64,000 nucleotides of DNA from Larimichthys crocea. Its lineage: Eukaryota; Chordata; Actinopteri; Sciaenidae. Below the pieces are notes generated by a model. The model saw only the letters and a program-made list of their open reading frames with translations, was not told the origin of the DNA and searched no databases. Below, one piece after another: positions 14,131 through 26,100 of this stretch. The stretch covers positions 1,788,344-1,852,343 of the forward strand of contig NC_040033.1 of assembly GCF_000972845.2 (NCBI RefSeq). The letters are read 5' to 3'. Every line of letters begins with the position of its first letter. Position 1 is the stretch's first letter. The position numbers and the translations under genes are program-made.

Positions 14131-14390
14131 TTAAAGTACAGCCTGTAGGAGTTAGTGATATCTAGTGGTAAAGTTGAAGACTTCTCCCTCCTATAGGGGC
14201 CGTGAAATGGTCCCATCTAGAGTCTGTTTGTTTGTTGTTGATTGTAGCAGCTTCAGCAGATTGCTAAAGTAATAAAAACATAATGATTCTTATGTTCAGG
14301 TTAACATACACACATTAAAACATAGTTATTGTTATAATATTCCATTTCTGCCAGTAGATCCAGTTAAAAGTTACACACTGGACCTTTAAT
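14131..14390. mobile_element. MITE-like element copy (GTCCAGTGTGT family), nested
   Basis: Left end TTAAAGTACAGCCTGTAGGA with GATATCTAGTGGTAAA is a degenerate form of the family's start. The right end CACACTGGACCTTTAA is intact. It contains CCATTTCTGCCAGTAGATCC, shared with the copy at 18836-18962. About 260 bp, no ORF. Confidence 0.55.
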
Positions 14391-14398
14391 TTGATTTA

Positions 14399-14482
14399 TT
14401 ATAGTATAAAATGTCAGAAAAATACCCACCAGAACATGAATTATAGTATAAAATGTCAGAAAAATACCCACCAGAACATGAG
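14399..14482. repeat. 42-bp tandem duplication
   Basis: Two exact 42-bp units beginning TTATAGTATAAAATGTCAGA and ending AGAACATGAA/GAACATGAG. The copy at 18.97 kb has one unit, so the doubling is specific to this block. Confidence 0.85.
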
Positions 14483-16776
14483 AACATTTTCAAATAGATT
14501 GTTTTGTTTGACGAACTCCCAAAACATAGAAATATTAAACATGAACCCCCTTAAATATACATCAAAACGCTGCATCCAGAAGATGTTCCTGCGTTTTTGC
14601 TTGACCTGGCTGTTTCCTCTTTGCCAAAACTGCAAACAAGGGTGGAACTTAAAGTAAAGAATCGATCTCACCAGGCTAGTATCGATCCGATACCAACTTG
14701 GTATCGATGCCATCGATATGTGGATCGATCCGCCCACCATACTCTGTTGGCTCTTTATACAATCTTTGGAAACATTTGGGTTTATTATGACACGGCTTTG
14801 TAGTTTTGGCAATCAATTGCACAAAGAAACAGGGTTCGCCCGCGACTGCCCAAGACGCGGGAGAAGGAAAGAAGTTTTCCTTCCCGGGCGTAGCCTTAGG
14901 TCTTGGGTCGGCAAGGTGAAGTGTCGATGATCATTGTGTCCAACCACTCACGTTGGTTCTTCCAATTACGCAAGAGGCTGTGCTTTAAAGTCATTATTGG
15001 CTCAACAGTGATGCGGGCATGACTTGCCGAGTGATCCACCACTAAGAGTTTCAGTTTTTGAAGCCGTGGTTCGGAGACAGGTTTCTCATTTCCATTGGGG
15101 TTGGTGACGAGGTGCTCAAGTTAATTGCTGAGATCTGGAAACACTTGAAATGAGGTCTGACGGGGCAACAATCAAACGGTTTAGACCTTTAAACTGTGAC
15201 CGATCTTCATCACAGATTCTCATCAGTATCTGAGTAATTAACTTGGATCTAGAAGAAGCAAAGTTGTAAGAAGATTCAGGCATTTCGGGGTAGCCACTGG
15301 GCTACATGTGGCAGCATAGCAATCTTAACCCGCTGTGACATTTTTTTGACATAGCAAAATAAAACCGTAGCTGACTTACTCCTGCTCGTGGTCTCTTGTC
15401 AAGAGAATTATCAGGGCAGAGAGCTGTACAATATGGTTTGACAAATGTGGTCAAGGGGCGAGCGCTCCTTAGGGACCGCCGAGCCCTCCATACAGTGAAA
15501 GCATTAGCTTTCCACAGTGACATTATGAAGAAATCTATTGAAAAGGCCGGCTTCCCAGTGCTGGGGGACTCAAGGTAGAAAGCTTCATGAGTCGACCCAA
15601 GAGACCGACTGGTATTTCCAACTACGTCGAAGCCTACAGCAAATCAATAGCTCGAAGTCCCACATGCTCCTCACCAGCGTCAATTAAGTAAATTCATAAA
15701 GTCGAGTGCACTGGGAGTTGGGGGAGGGAAATAAAATGGGAAAATACTAGAGCAAGCAGAGGAGGAACAAAATCTAGTCATCTAGCAAATTTGGATAGAA
15801 AACAGCACGTCGGCCGTGAGAGAAAGTCGAGAGTGGTGGTCTGAGACTATTTCTCTACGGGCGTTATTAAGAAGGCTGACAGTCCATCTCACTTTCTCAC
15901 TTTCACCTGCCTCCATCAGCACACGCACTGTTGACCCGGGAGTCTTTTTTTTTTTTTTTATCCTCCTCCCTTTGCTCCTGCTGAGCCAGGCAGAGGACAC
16001 ATGCAAAGTGACTGGCTTTCAGCGGGGGGAAAAAAAAAAAAAGCCTGGCCGATAATGCATATCAGCTGAGGCCTGTGCAAGCAAAGTAGGTAGAGGCAAG
16101 GAGGGTGGGGAGAGAGGGGATGGGGATGTGAGGGCATAAAGGGGGAGGATGGATGTGAGCTGAAGGGTGGGGAAGTGCTATAAACTGCAACGCATGAGGG
16201 AAAAGAGAAAGAGGGGACCTAACCCCGAAGCTTCAACCGCTCGCAATTTGCCTCATAAGGGGAAAGCAGGGCATGCCTTAGCTGCCTCCGGAAGACAGGT
16301 AGCGTAATGGATGGGCCGGTCTCCGAGCCTGACTGCTGACGCTGCTCTGACAGGACGTTTCTACCTCTCCTTCACTCCCTCTCTCTCTCTCTCTCTCTTT
16401 CTCTATCTATCCCCCGTTTGCCCGTTAGTGTTGTCAGGGTAACTGCATCTGATATCAAAAACTTTTTGGAAAAAAATCCACTTCACAGTCAAATCTAGAG
16501 TAAACATGTTTCTGTTTAAAGAAGAGCAGCAGCAGCAGCAGCTCATGAAAGGCAGTTTGACATTGTCCGGTCAAAGTCAAAGCAGCATGCAGACTCGACG
16601 GTGAACTGTAAAAGAGGAGATAGTTGTGTAACTAAAGCGGCGCTTGCTTTTGTTGCAAGGTTACCTGTGCTCGGTTCAGAACGTGCACGGTTAGTCGATG
16701 AGTTTATATTTGATGATGCAAAACTAAACGTGGCGGACTCGAATGTGGAAAGAGGCGCCGCGCCGTCTGTAGATAC

Positions 16777-16861
16777 GAAAGGCTCCTTCTAAGGCAATGA
16801 AACCATATTATGATTATACACAGTTACTGTATTCAGTAATCTTACACACTAAGACCTTTAA
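16777..16861. mobile_element. Fragment of the GTCCAGTGTGT-family MITE (right half)
   Basis: AAAGGCTCCTTCTAAGGCAA and the end TTACACACTAAGACCTTTAA parallel the right half of the complete copy at 22650-22890. Diverged, 5' part missing. Confidence 0.4.
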
Positions 16862-18049
16862 CTGTCAAAAACAGCTTCTCAAAATCAAGAAATGCTGGTT
16901 TGCTCTGTTCTAATTAGAAACTGAACATGTTCTGGAAGCCAAAAAAACTAATAAATAAGTTGCAGTCCTTAAAAAAATGTAAACAAAGGTAGCAAGCAAA
17001 TAAGCACGCTACTAGATAACTGTCCTTTATAACTTCATATTTCTTTGTGTTTCTTTTATTGTCTCTTCCTCTTTTTGTCACATGTTGGTGTCGCTGTTTT
17101 GAAAAACTCTACGTTCCACAGATGAAGTTTGCCTTCTCGCTCGTTATCTAACAGCGTTTGTTGTGAGGCTCTCTTGTTTTCACCAGGTGTGTGTGAGCAC
17201 CTTGACGTGTGATAAACTGTGTCACACCAGAGCACTGTTCATAGTGGATGAGTGTTTTTTACATGTTGCACTTTGGGACGAGCTCGTAGGAGTGAAAGCA
17301 AACAAAGATAGTCAAACTGTCTTTGTGAAGCTGAAAACACACGACTGTATCAAACTCTCCGTTATGTGTTTCTGAATCTTTTCGTCGCTGCGAAACAGCT
17401 TGACAAAAAAAAAAAAACAGAAGTGAAAAAATGCAGCTACTGTATTTTTATTTATCGAGCCGACAAAGACGTCCAACCGACATCAAAACCCGAGCCGTCC
17501 CCGTCGACGTGTCGAGACATCTGTTTGTATGAAGCTCAGCGGTTGTTCTCTGACATTGTTTGATGGCTTTTCTTTATTTCTGTGCTATCAGATTCTCAGA
17601 TGCTAAACTTAGCGCCGGTATCCAAGATAAATCCGCGGTGTTGTGACAGCGCTCCCCTCTCGCCGGCACCTTTCCTCCCGCTCCTCTTCTCTCGCTCCAT
17701 TTCCCTCACTCCCTTCAGTCTGTCTGGCTCCACTTCTGCATGCAGGTCAGGGTACTTAATTCATGTCCAGAGACATAGTTTCCTCATTCCTCTAACATAC
17801 TGTGCGAGGGGAAGCCAACCCAGACTTGCCCATACATTGGGGCTAGACTGCACCCCCCCCCAGCTCCACCCGTCTTCTGAGGACGTGCGATATGGAGGAA
17901 CGTTGCAGACGCTCCCCAGTGGACTCACTGATAACCCTCCTAACCAAAACCCCAGCCGAGGAACGCTGGCGGCCTGGATATCGCCCAGCCGGGGAGGAAT
18001 AATGAGAACAAAAGCAGAATACATGGCCTTCTTTCTCTTTCTAACTACC

Positions 18050-18078
18050 CCTCCTCCTCCTCCTCCTCCTCCTCCTCC
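18050..18078. repeat. (TCC)n trinucleotide repeat
   Basis: About nine TCC units; source of a proline run in a spurious ORF. Confidence 0.85.
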
Positions 18079-18719
18079 GTCCTGCATCGTTCCTCTTGTT
18101 CCGTTTCCTTTCTCCGTTTTTTTTTTGACGGCGCTTTCTGCACTGGCCTTCAGAGGATGGCAGGCGAAGAAAGAGGAGAGGAAATGGGTGGGTAGAAATG
18201 ATTGAGAGACGGCAGAGTGGAGAAATTCCACTGTCCACATCAAGGCCTCTTCTTTGTGCTTTGCAAACAGTCATTTTGTTCAGTATCTTTACACTGATCT
18301 TAAGGTAATAAACTGGGGTTGACATTGCCCAGGGTCTCCATCGGCATTCTGCTGGGTCCGATAACAAAGTGTGCCGAAGCAGATTGTTCAAAAAGATAGA
18401 GCCTCGCACTCTATGAGATGTTGATTCATGGACTTAATGCAGATAAACCAGCACTACACATGCTGTACAAGATGTAAGCCGCTATGCGTCCATGTGTAAT
18501 ATTTCCAGTCTGATATTTATCAGGTTAGGCAGCACTCAAGCCCCGGCCCATCAATCTGATGACTGACATTCAACACGCGTGTGCACACGAATGCATATCA
18601 GGGCCGGTGTGTGTGTGGCGGTGGAAAAAAAAGTCAATCACATGCGTGTTACAGATTTCATGACTGCTGTCCAGATCGCTTTCATCATGTTTGGCTTCTG
18701 TCTCGTGTCAGTTTTTCAC

Positions 18720-19121
18720 CCGTGCTCGATTACTCAACGTCTTTGCATCTTAACGGGTATCGTATAGATCTCCTATGGATGGATTCGCGTGGAAACAAGG
18801 CCTGAAATGAGAATTATGTTTGTTATTGTTATATTTTAATGTAGGATTTAGTGATGTCTAGTGGTGAACTTGAAGACATACACACATTAAACCATAGTTA
18901 TTGTGATAATATTCCATTTCTGCCAGTAGATCCAGTTAAAAGTTACACACTGGACCTTTAATTTGATTTAATATAGTATAAAATGTCAGAAAAATACCCA
19001 CCAGAACACGAGAATATCTTCAAATAGATGTTTTGTTTGACGAACTCCCAAAACATAGAAACATTAAACATAAACCCCCTTGAAATGCTGCATCCAGAAG
19101 ATGTTTCTGCGTTTTTGCTTG
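18720..19121. repeat. Second, shorter copy of the 14.0-14.6 kb block
   Basis: Starts CGTGCTCGATTACTCAACGT as at 14018, stays nearly identical for about 110 bp, lacks about 130 bp of the nested MITE, then follows the first copy through AATACCCACCAGAACA and CTGCATCCAGAAGATGTT. Direct orientation. It contains MITE remnant 18836-18962. Confidence 0.8.
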
Positions 19122-19712
19122 ACTAATTGATTAGTCGATTAATCGTCAGGGGTCAAAACGTCACCAAACGAGCTGTGAACGAGAAGACCCGAGTCTAAAA
19201 TCAAAAAGCTGTGTGGATGAAAACTGAGAAATCAGAGAGCTGCATGAGATTTTTCTTTTTTGGCAACGCTCCCACTGGGTTCAGGCTTTATCAAGTGATT
19301 GCTGTTTGTCAAGGGGGTCACCTCAGATGTAACGTGCCAGTATTTTTAGTTCAGTTGCTGAAGTAAAACTTTTACAAGAGCAGAAAACGAGGACGATGGT
19401 GTCAGACGTTGTATTCTAATTGATTTCACTGAAACTGTCTCACGTTTGTTTGTCGTTCGCTCCTTCTTGTTTTATTACATTTAGTTTGGTTTAATTCAAT
19501 TTGATTTATTATGATTTCAGTAAATCAGCTTCGTGACATCTTCAGGAGTCACTTGTTTCTCGACTCAATTTCAAAAGTAATGCATCGCCAACTCGACTCT
19601 CAGTAGATTCTGACTACAGGTTGTGAAACCAAACCAGAGCTTTGTGCAAGTAACAAATTGCCGCCTCCCCTCCCAGTATTGACTCTTTGTTTCTTCTGTG
19701 TAATTGTTCCAG

Positions 19713-20120
19713 GTGCTGTTTGCCGCCCCATGTGAGTCTGAGGAGACTTTCCTGCTTCACTAGATTACAGCATGAAGACTGATCCGATACTCTGACCGAA
19801 AAAGAAAAAGACACGGACCACTGAAGGGGGCGGTGGAGAAGACAGAAGGTTGTGGCGGCGGCGGTGGTGTTGGTGGTGTGGCCATGGATAGAAGGAGAGT
19901 TTACGTACTGATGGTGCTGTGGGTCATGGCCCACCTCAGCTTTCCGGGGTACGGGCTCAGAGCCCTGCGGAGGACTACAGGGGGGCGGAAGGGGTCCACG
20001 GGGCTGACGGGACAGGACGCCAATGGAGTTCCACTCAGGCGCTCCAAACGAGGTTGGATGTGGAACCAGTTCTTTTTGTTGGAGGAGTACACCGGCACGG
20101 ACATGCAGTACGTCGGGAAG
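19713..20120 (+). CDS. cdh6: cdh6 first coding exon (5' UTR part, signal peptide, propeptide, start of EC1)
   Basis: The acceptor is a pyrimidine tract ending TTGTTCCAG at 19712, so the exon probably starts at 19713 with about 171 nt of 5' UTR. The ATG at 19884 sits in a strong Kozak context (GCCATGG); the reading frame stays open upstream only to a GTG at 19833, with no earlier in-frame ATG. Coding part 19884-20120 gives residues 1-79: hydrophobic signal [15 protein letters not shown] (6-20), basic propeptide, furin site RSKR (53-56), mature N-terminus [15 protein letters not shown]. The propeptide is poorly conserved in this family, as expected. Donor AAG|gtaaat, phase 0. Two tiny upstream ORFs lie in the leader. 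Confidence 0.92.
19730..19795 (+). promoter_or_regulatory. Two minimal uORFs in the cdh6 5' leader
   Basis: At 19730 an ATG is followed directly by TGA (start-stop uORF). At 19772-19795 an ATG opens a 7-codon ORF ending in TGA. Both precede the main ATG at 19884 and lie inside the inferred leader exon. They would act only if transcription includes this exon from 19713; an alternative acceptor at ATTACAG (19770) would drop the first one. Confidence 0.4.
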
Positions 20121-23100
20121 GTAAATGAAGAACTCTTTTTGTGGTTGTTCCTTCATCTGACGCCACATCTGCCGCACAGACACTCGTAGATGACAGCCGC
20201 TCTTCATGGTACTGATCATACGCTTCATTATGCATCATTTTAAGCCTTAATGTAATTATTCGGGGTTAGTTATAGAAAAATTCAGCAGCTTGTGAGAAGG
20301 TTTATTTCAGCAGCCAGCCTCAAGTGGAAATTTGAGGAACTGCAGTTTTTACCCTAGGATCATTTAGCTTTACTCTGTATGTATTATTGTTTAAATCTAG
20401 TCTTTAAACTCAGGAAACTCAATGAACTTCAAAACTTTTTAGGTACAAACTGAATGTCTGTGCCATGAAGTACTTAAAATGTTTAAGTACGGTCATTGTT
20501 GAACTTTAATTCTCGTTTAACTCGTTTATTTGGGCTGTTTTAGACTCTTTACCTTTTAAGAACTCGCTGATATTTCTCACGTGGTTATATTTCTGAAAGT
20601 AGGGTTCTGCGAGGAACTCGATTATTGAGACTGGTATTAACAAAACACTTCAGATATTAACACAGACATAGAAAGCAGTATGTTCTTTTGAGGTCGGGAG
20701 TCCGTTACCTGTCAGGTTTGGACTGGCATCAGTTCTGCAAGTTTATGCTCGTTAGGACTCGTCTACATTTGCAAGGTGTGTCATAAAATCTGATATAAAT
20801 CATCTCCTCTAAGTCATCAGTTCAGAAAAGTGTCTCCCCTGTTTTGGCTTCAGGAAGTTCATTTGCATCTCCTTTAACTAACAGAAATGTTTCTATTTAT
20901 ATTCTATAAACCGAACAGTAAATTAATTGTCACTTCCAAGCTCAGCTCTCTCTCTCAAGAGACGTGAGCCCATCTGAAACTTCATCAGAATGCAAACTAT
21001 CAAACGCGAGGACACAGGCCACACTGTCGAGCTCAGAAGTGATCTATAAGAAATGAAGGTACACCGGAGCGCTGAGCACTTTAGCTGCACAATAAAAAGC
21101 GAAATAACAACTTCCATCTCGCATAATTTATCTTTAAACTGTATTCGACTGAATCCGAAGCTTTGGGTCTCTTGTGTCTTTCCCTCACAGTCTGTTATTT
21201 GTTTATTCCTCTGGGATTTATTTCACACCGCCACTGTCTACACACAACACAACTCCAACCTTTAACACGCCGACATTTGAAAAGTTGCTATTTTTGTTCT
21301 TTTTAAAATGTCTCATTATGTCGATACATATTTATAAATTGTTTTTCTTTTTTTAATCCTCCCCATCTATCAATCCAGACGGCTCTATTTGCATCTTACA
21401 GTCACGGGGAAGAAAATATGAATTCTTGATTGACGTTTCTGGGAAGTTTAGTTTCTATAGCAGCACTAGAAGAAAGTTAAAACCTGACTACCTGCATTGC
21501 CTTTTCTCTGTGGCATAATGGATTTCTAGATAATGTAATTATTCTCTGTAATCGCTACACTCAAAGGGAAAGATCTGCTCTTAATGAGATGCTTCAAAAT
21601 GAATAACATCCTGTATATGATGTATCATTCCGTCTCTGAGAATACAAGACGCATCCCATCACGAGAGAGTAGACGTGACACGATACTACGGTCGGCTAAT
21701 GCTCACGTATCATCCATCCATCCATCCATCCATCCATCCATCCTCGGGCTTTGTTTGCTGTTGGCTGTCCGATATATTTTCTGCTCGCTGTCAGCTCTGT
21801 GGCTGCTTGCATGATGTCCATTCCACTCACATCAAGCCATCCGAAAGCGTCTCTCTTGCCCTACAGTAAAATATGACTTCCTCCGAAGGTATTGTTTGTT
21901 CGACAAAATGAAAACACGGTGTCGACCTAGATAACATTGGGGGAACGAACAAGAAGACGGGCCAAATAATGGTTGCTTTACATGCAGCGGAGTGGAAGTC
22001 CAGATATCAGTCTCCTCTTCCAACCTACTGTAATTGAGGAGATTGTGAAGCATCGTTGCAAGGTCAGGACGACTGAGGAGGAAGAAAGGCTGTTTTGTGC
22101 TCGGAGCTGAATGGGGCTGGTGCTTTGCATTCCTATCGTGCGTCCACGGAGGATAGAGTCATCCAACCAAATGAGATTCTGCAACATACGTCCTCCCAGA
22201 GTGCGGGGGTTGACTTTCAGGCCCGGTCTAAAAGGATTACAACGCTTGTGCTACGGTACGAGGCGAGCAAATACGAGCAAGAACTACAAAAAAAAGTTGA
22301 AAAGAACAAAAAAAAACACAGAGCGAGTGAAGATCAAACGTAAGCACGGGACATGATCAAACCACTTTGTCTTCAGAGAGCGTTGATTGATGTGCCACTC
22401 GTCCTTTCAGCTTGTAAAAGGACTTAAAGAAGAATGGATTATCTGAGTGTGAGCGTATACTTACCCCTAAATTCCACCAGCGCCGCAGCTAGAGTTGATC
22501 ACGCCCGTTCTGTAGACAAACGATTGCAACCCCAACCAGAAGAGCCACGTCACATTTTCAACAGCGTCTCTCTCCGCTCTGGTATAAGCAGCACAGAGCA
22601 GATCGACCTGGAGGTCGTATACAGAAAACGGCATAGAAAATATGGTTAATTAAGGTCCAGTGTGTGGGCACCTAGTGGAGAAGCTGCAGATTGCAACCAA
22701 ATGAATCCTCTCCCATGCCTCACGAGCATGTAGTAAAAACTCATAAAACGCAAAAGGCCATATCTAGATCAGTGTTTAGTAATAAAGGGCTCCTTTAAGG
22801 CAATAATTCTTATGTCCATTCTTGTACACGAATGGAAACATATTAATAACATGCATAAATGCTTCTAAAACGTACACACTGGACCTTTAAAGTCAGAATA
22901 AATGTTCTGAGTTTGTCAGACTAAAGAAGAAAGTGTTATTAACCACCCAGCCAAATTTTAATGATTAAAAATATCAACAAGTTTCTGAAATTAGGTGTCA
23001 AAATCAGGTAAAAATTAATTCTCGGGGTGGCCTCAGCGTGTCATCGAGCCGCCCTTTAAGGACCGCCCACAAAATCCTGAGACTGAAAACTGTTTGAACT

Positions 23101-26100
23101 CCACATTTCAGTAATATATCATTCAAAGTCTTTTCACGTGTCTTCAGCAACTGTTTTCCAACATATCTAAAGTGTTTTGAAAGAAATCTCAGATGGGGTA
23201 TGAAGCTGCATGGACCAAAACAGCGCCCGTGCACGGGTTGGGACTTTAAAAGTTACCGAGCCAAAGGCTGCAGCCTCTAAGAGCCCGTCTCCTGAAGGCG
23301 CCATTAAGGGGATCAACACTGAAGCACCGCACTTAATCATGACTCTGAGCGCTTGTTGTTTCCTCCTCCCCCTCCTCCTGAGCACATGCAGCTGGGCGCT
23401 TCTTACTCATTGTCGGCTCACTAGCCAGTCGTCACAAAGGATCGCGCCGTGTAGATGTTATCTGATTGCAATTACTGTTTGTTAATTGCTTGATAAAGTA
23501 CGAGCGATGAATGAGCCACCTAGAAGAAGAAGAAGAAGAAAAAAGAAAAAAAGGGAATGAATAGCGAACACGTGGGCTCGGCGTTCGAGAACAACAACCA
23601 TCTGCATCCTCAGGTGGAGGCCGCGTTCTCGCATTGTCGCCGGGTTTGACGGGAAAAAAAACGAAAAAACACAAAAGGGAAATCTTTTGTCATTGCAAGT
23701 GACATCATGGCAACCGGAGAACACAGCGCGGAACAAAAACCACTTCTTGTTTGCGGTGGGGGGAAAAAAAAAATGAATTGGAAACAACACAATGGCAGGT
23801 TATTATAAACAAGGGAGCAGCTCTTGACACACAGTAAAAGATAGAATGATGAAACTGCACTTGAATTACAACATCCCGTCTCCAGTTATTTGGTAAACTC
23901 GATCTCCCCCCGTTGGCTTTATTTCTTTCTTTTTCCTTTTTCTTACGACGCCTTTATCGAGTTGCGGAGCACTAACAAATGAAACTTTAAACAGTCGGAT
24001 ATTAACAGAAGTGATGGAGATGAGGAGGAGGAGGAAGCAGACTCTGGCGGTGTCTTGTTGGGGAGCTGGTTGGCTGCTAATCTGGATAATCTTGCTGTGT
24101 TGGCCAATGATTATTTTTCCCTTCTTCCTCCTCCTCTTCCTGCAGGAGGGGGAATCGTGCACTGCCTCTCATTAGCAGGCGAGCTGCATACAGGCCTCCG
24201 AGGGCCCGGGCTGTCACTGGAGGAAGAGAATGTTTGTTTATTTCATTATTTCTTACTTTACCAAAGGGCACATATCTACTGAAAATGGTTAATGGCCTGT
24301 GGTTTAGGAGTGTTTGTGCTGTACTATCATATCTCATAAAGTATTTACAGCCCCTGATAGGCCCCAGTGGTTCTAGGCCTAGTGGGTAGACTCCTCAACG
24401 TAAGTCCCTAGCAAGTAAGCAATGTTCTCTGTATGTGAACAAACACACCACACACACATGTCTGCGATGCTGGCCTGCAGTAATGGGCTGGAAATCAGAG
24501 GAAATTAAATAAAAAGAAGGCGAATGAACACAGACATAATACGCTTCAAAGTCCCGTATGACTCAGCGGCTGAGGCGACCTGGGGGGGAAGGACTCGAGC
24601 GTCTTATGGCAGTGGAGTGGAAAGGTGCAGGGATTTGTTTGCGGGTTGATTTTGGTCCCTGTTCATGCTCTCTCATTACCAGCTGCTCACCTTGGCAAAG
24701 AGGCGAGGAGTTTGCAATATGGCACAGGCCTGGCTGTACTCTGCGCCATGGCAACCCCTGCGGTCTCCAGCGGCGACCTGGAGCACACATTGGCAGTGTT
24801 TGTTGATTAGGCGATAAGTTCCCGCTTGTGCAAGGAAGAGGGGAGGTGAGGAGGGAGGGGTGCGAGTACAATCACCGCGCTCCTCTCCGTCGCAGCGGTG
24901 GAAAGAGGTGTGATGAGGTCGTGCGGCGACGAGGTGCGGCAAACATCTGTCCGACAACATCGCGAGGAGGGGGGCGGCGAAAGGCGACGTCACCACGCCG
25001 CCTTTGCATTCGTTTGTCCCGTGCCGTCACCCGCTAGTACTGTTTGAAACACCTGGCGGTTTTGTCGGGGTGAAGTTAATTGATTTTCTATCATCAAACC
25101 TTCAGGCCTTTCCTCTCTGCAATCAAGTTTTATTCAAATGAGGGCAAAGCAGAGTCCAGAGGACCCCCCATTTTTGGGTCTAAAAAGGTGTGTCTATGCC
25201 TTTTTAAGTCATTTATTTATATAAATTGAGACTGTAAGACGTCCGTGAAGGAGGGTTAAATGTGGGAGCAACTGGACTCGGTTGTAGAGCCATAAAGATG
25301 TTTCTCATACAAGAAAAGAGCCGTAAAACTAGATTTTTCTTTCAAAAAGCATACATCTTCCCATGAAAATGTAATTTTTCCCTTTAGAAATCAACTTTTC
25401 TCAAATATTTCCAGAAATGTGCATCTGTATCTCTGAACTGTGGCTCGAAAGCGGTTGATTTTCATTGCAGACGAGTGCGAATTCTTCTATTTGTTGCAGA
25501 ATTTAAGAGCTACGGGGCTGTCTGCAGTGCAGGAATGTCAAATTTAAAGATACTGAATCTAAAACGAATCATAATCAGACTTAAAAAGTGTGTGTGTGTG
25601 TAATTATACCATGTAAACAGCCACTCATGTCCTGAAAAAATCCCCCAAATTCCCAGAAACAACAGCGAGGACACAACCTCTGTGTCCTCGGTAGTAGCCC
25701 TGCAGCAAAGCGAATACAAACTGCTGGAGACTTGCTCGTAATTAAAAGATAACATGCTGGAAATTATTCATGGAACACAAAACAAAAGATGTCAGATGTC
25801 CACGAGAAAGAAATATACAGTATGCTATCTGACATTTCACCTTAAAGTCTCTGCAGCTCTGACCGCGAATCTCAAGTTTACACATCAACAGACATTCGAT
25901 AGGCTATTTTTGTGCACAGGCTGAGGCTACCATCTGGCTACATAGAAGGCAGCCAGTTCTCGACAGGCCAGGACACAAGGCCTTAAAGGCTAACTGGCTA
26001 ATTGCCCTAAGCAGCCCACTTCCCAGTGCCATCTTTTTTGGCCTAACTCGAGTGAAGCACAAATGGCGGCCAGATCGAGCCTGCACTAACATTTGCTGCA

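Larger units (their letters stand above)
13909..14735. repeat. Repeat block bounded by GATACC/ATCGAT-rich motifs
   Basis: The block opens with GGTATCGATCCGATACC (13910-13926) and closes with GTATCGATCCGATACC near 14680 followed by more ATCGAT palindromes. These near-palindromic ends suggest a non-autonomous DNA element, with a smaller element nested at 14131-14390. The interior from 14017 to about 14597 recurs at 18720-19121. No coding capacity. Confidence 0.45.
1..19712. other. Upstream region and/or cdh6 intron 1, no coding genes seen
   Basis: Only short ORFs driven by low-complexity runs (poly-T, GT, CAG, GGT) are present; none resembles a known protein. Type II cadherin genes usually have a noncoding first exon far upstream, which may lie in or before this interval; I could not pick it out. 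The stretch carries many (GT)n/(CA)n tracts, GA- and CT-rich runs, a repeat block at 13.9-14.7 kb and its partial copy at 18.7-19.1 kb. The segment 14.82-15.68 kb is unlike its AT-rich surroundings but encodes nothing recognisable. Confidence 0.6.

Noticed and set aside
15396..15578. Small ORF in the 14.82-15.68 kb segment
   Set aside because: Composition differs from its surroundings but I recognise no protein or RNA gene; a short anonymous ORF is not enough.
17582..18243. Overlapping ORFs of 207 codons (+) and 160 codons (-) with Pro or Gly runs
   Set aside because: They depend on the TCC trinucleotide run and C-rich sequence; no domain, no splice context, and both strands are open because of composition.
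19614..20228. 204-codon - strand ORF opposite the first coding exon
   Set aside because: Shadow of the GC-rich cdh6 exon; the + strand has Kozak ATG, signal peptide, RSKR site and a correct donor.
21584..21814. Possible CRISPR-like regular repeats (CATC units)
   Set aside because: A plain tetranucleotide microsatellite with no spacers, in a vertebrate genome.
24356..24440. tRNA-like or SINE head (CCCAGTGGTTCTAGGCCTAG)
   Set aside because: No cloverleaf or A/B boxes could be fitted and no SINE body follows.
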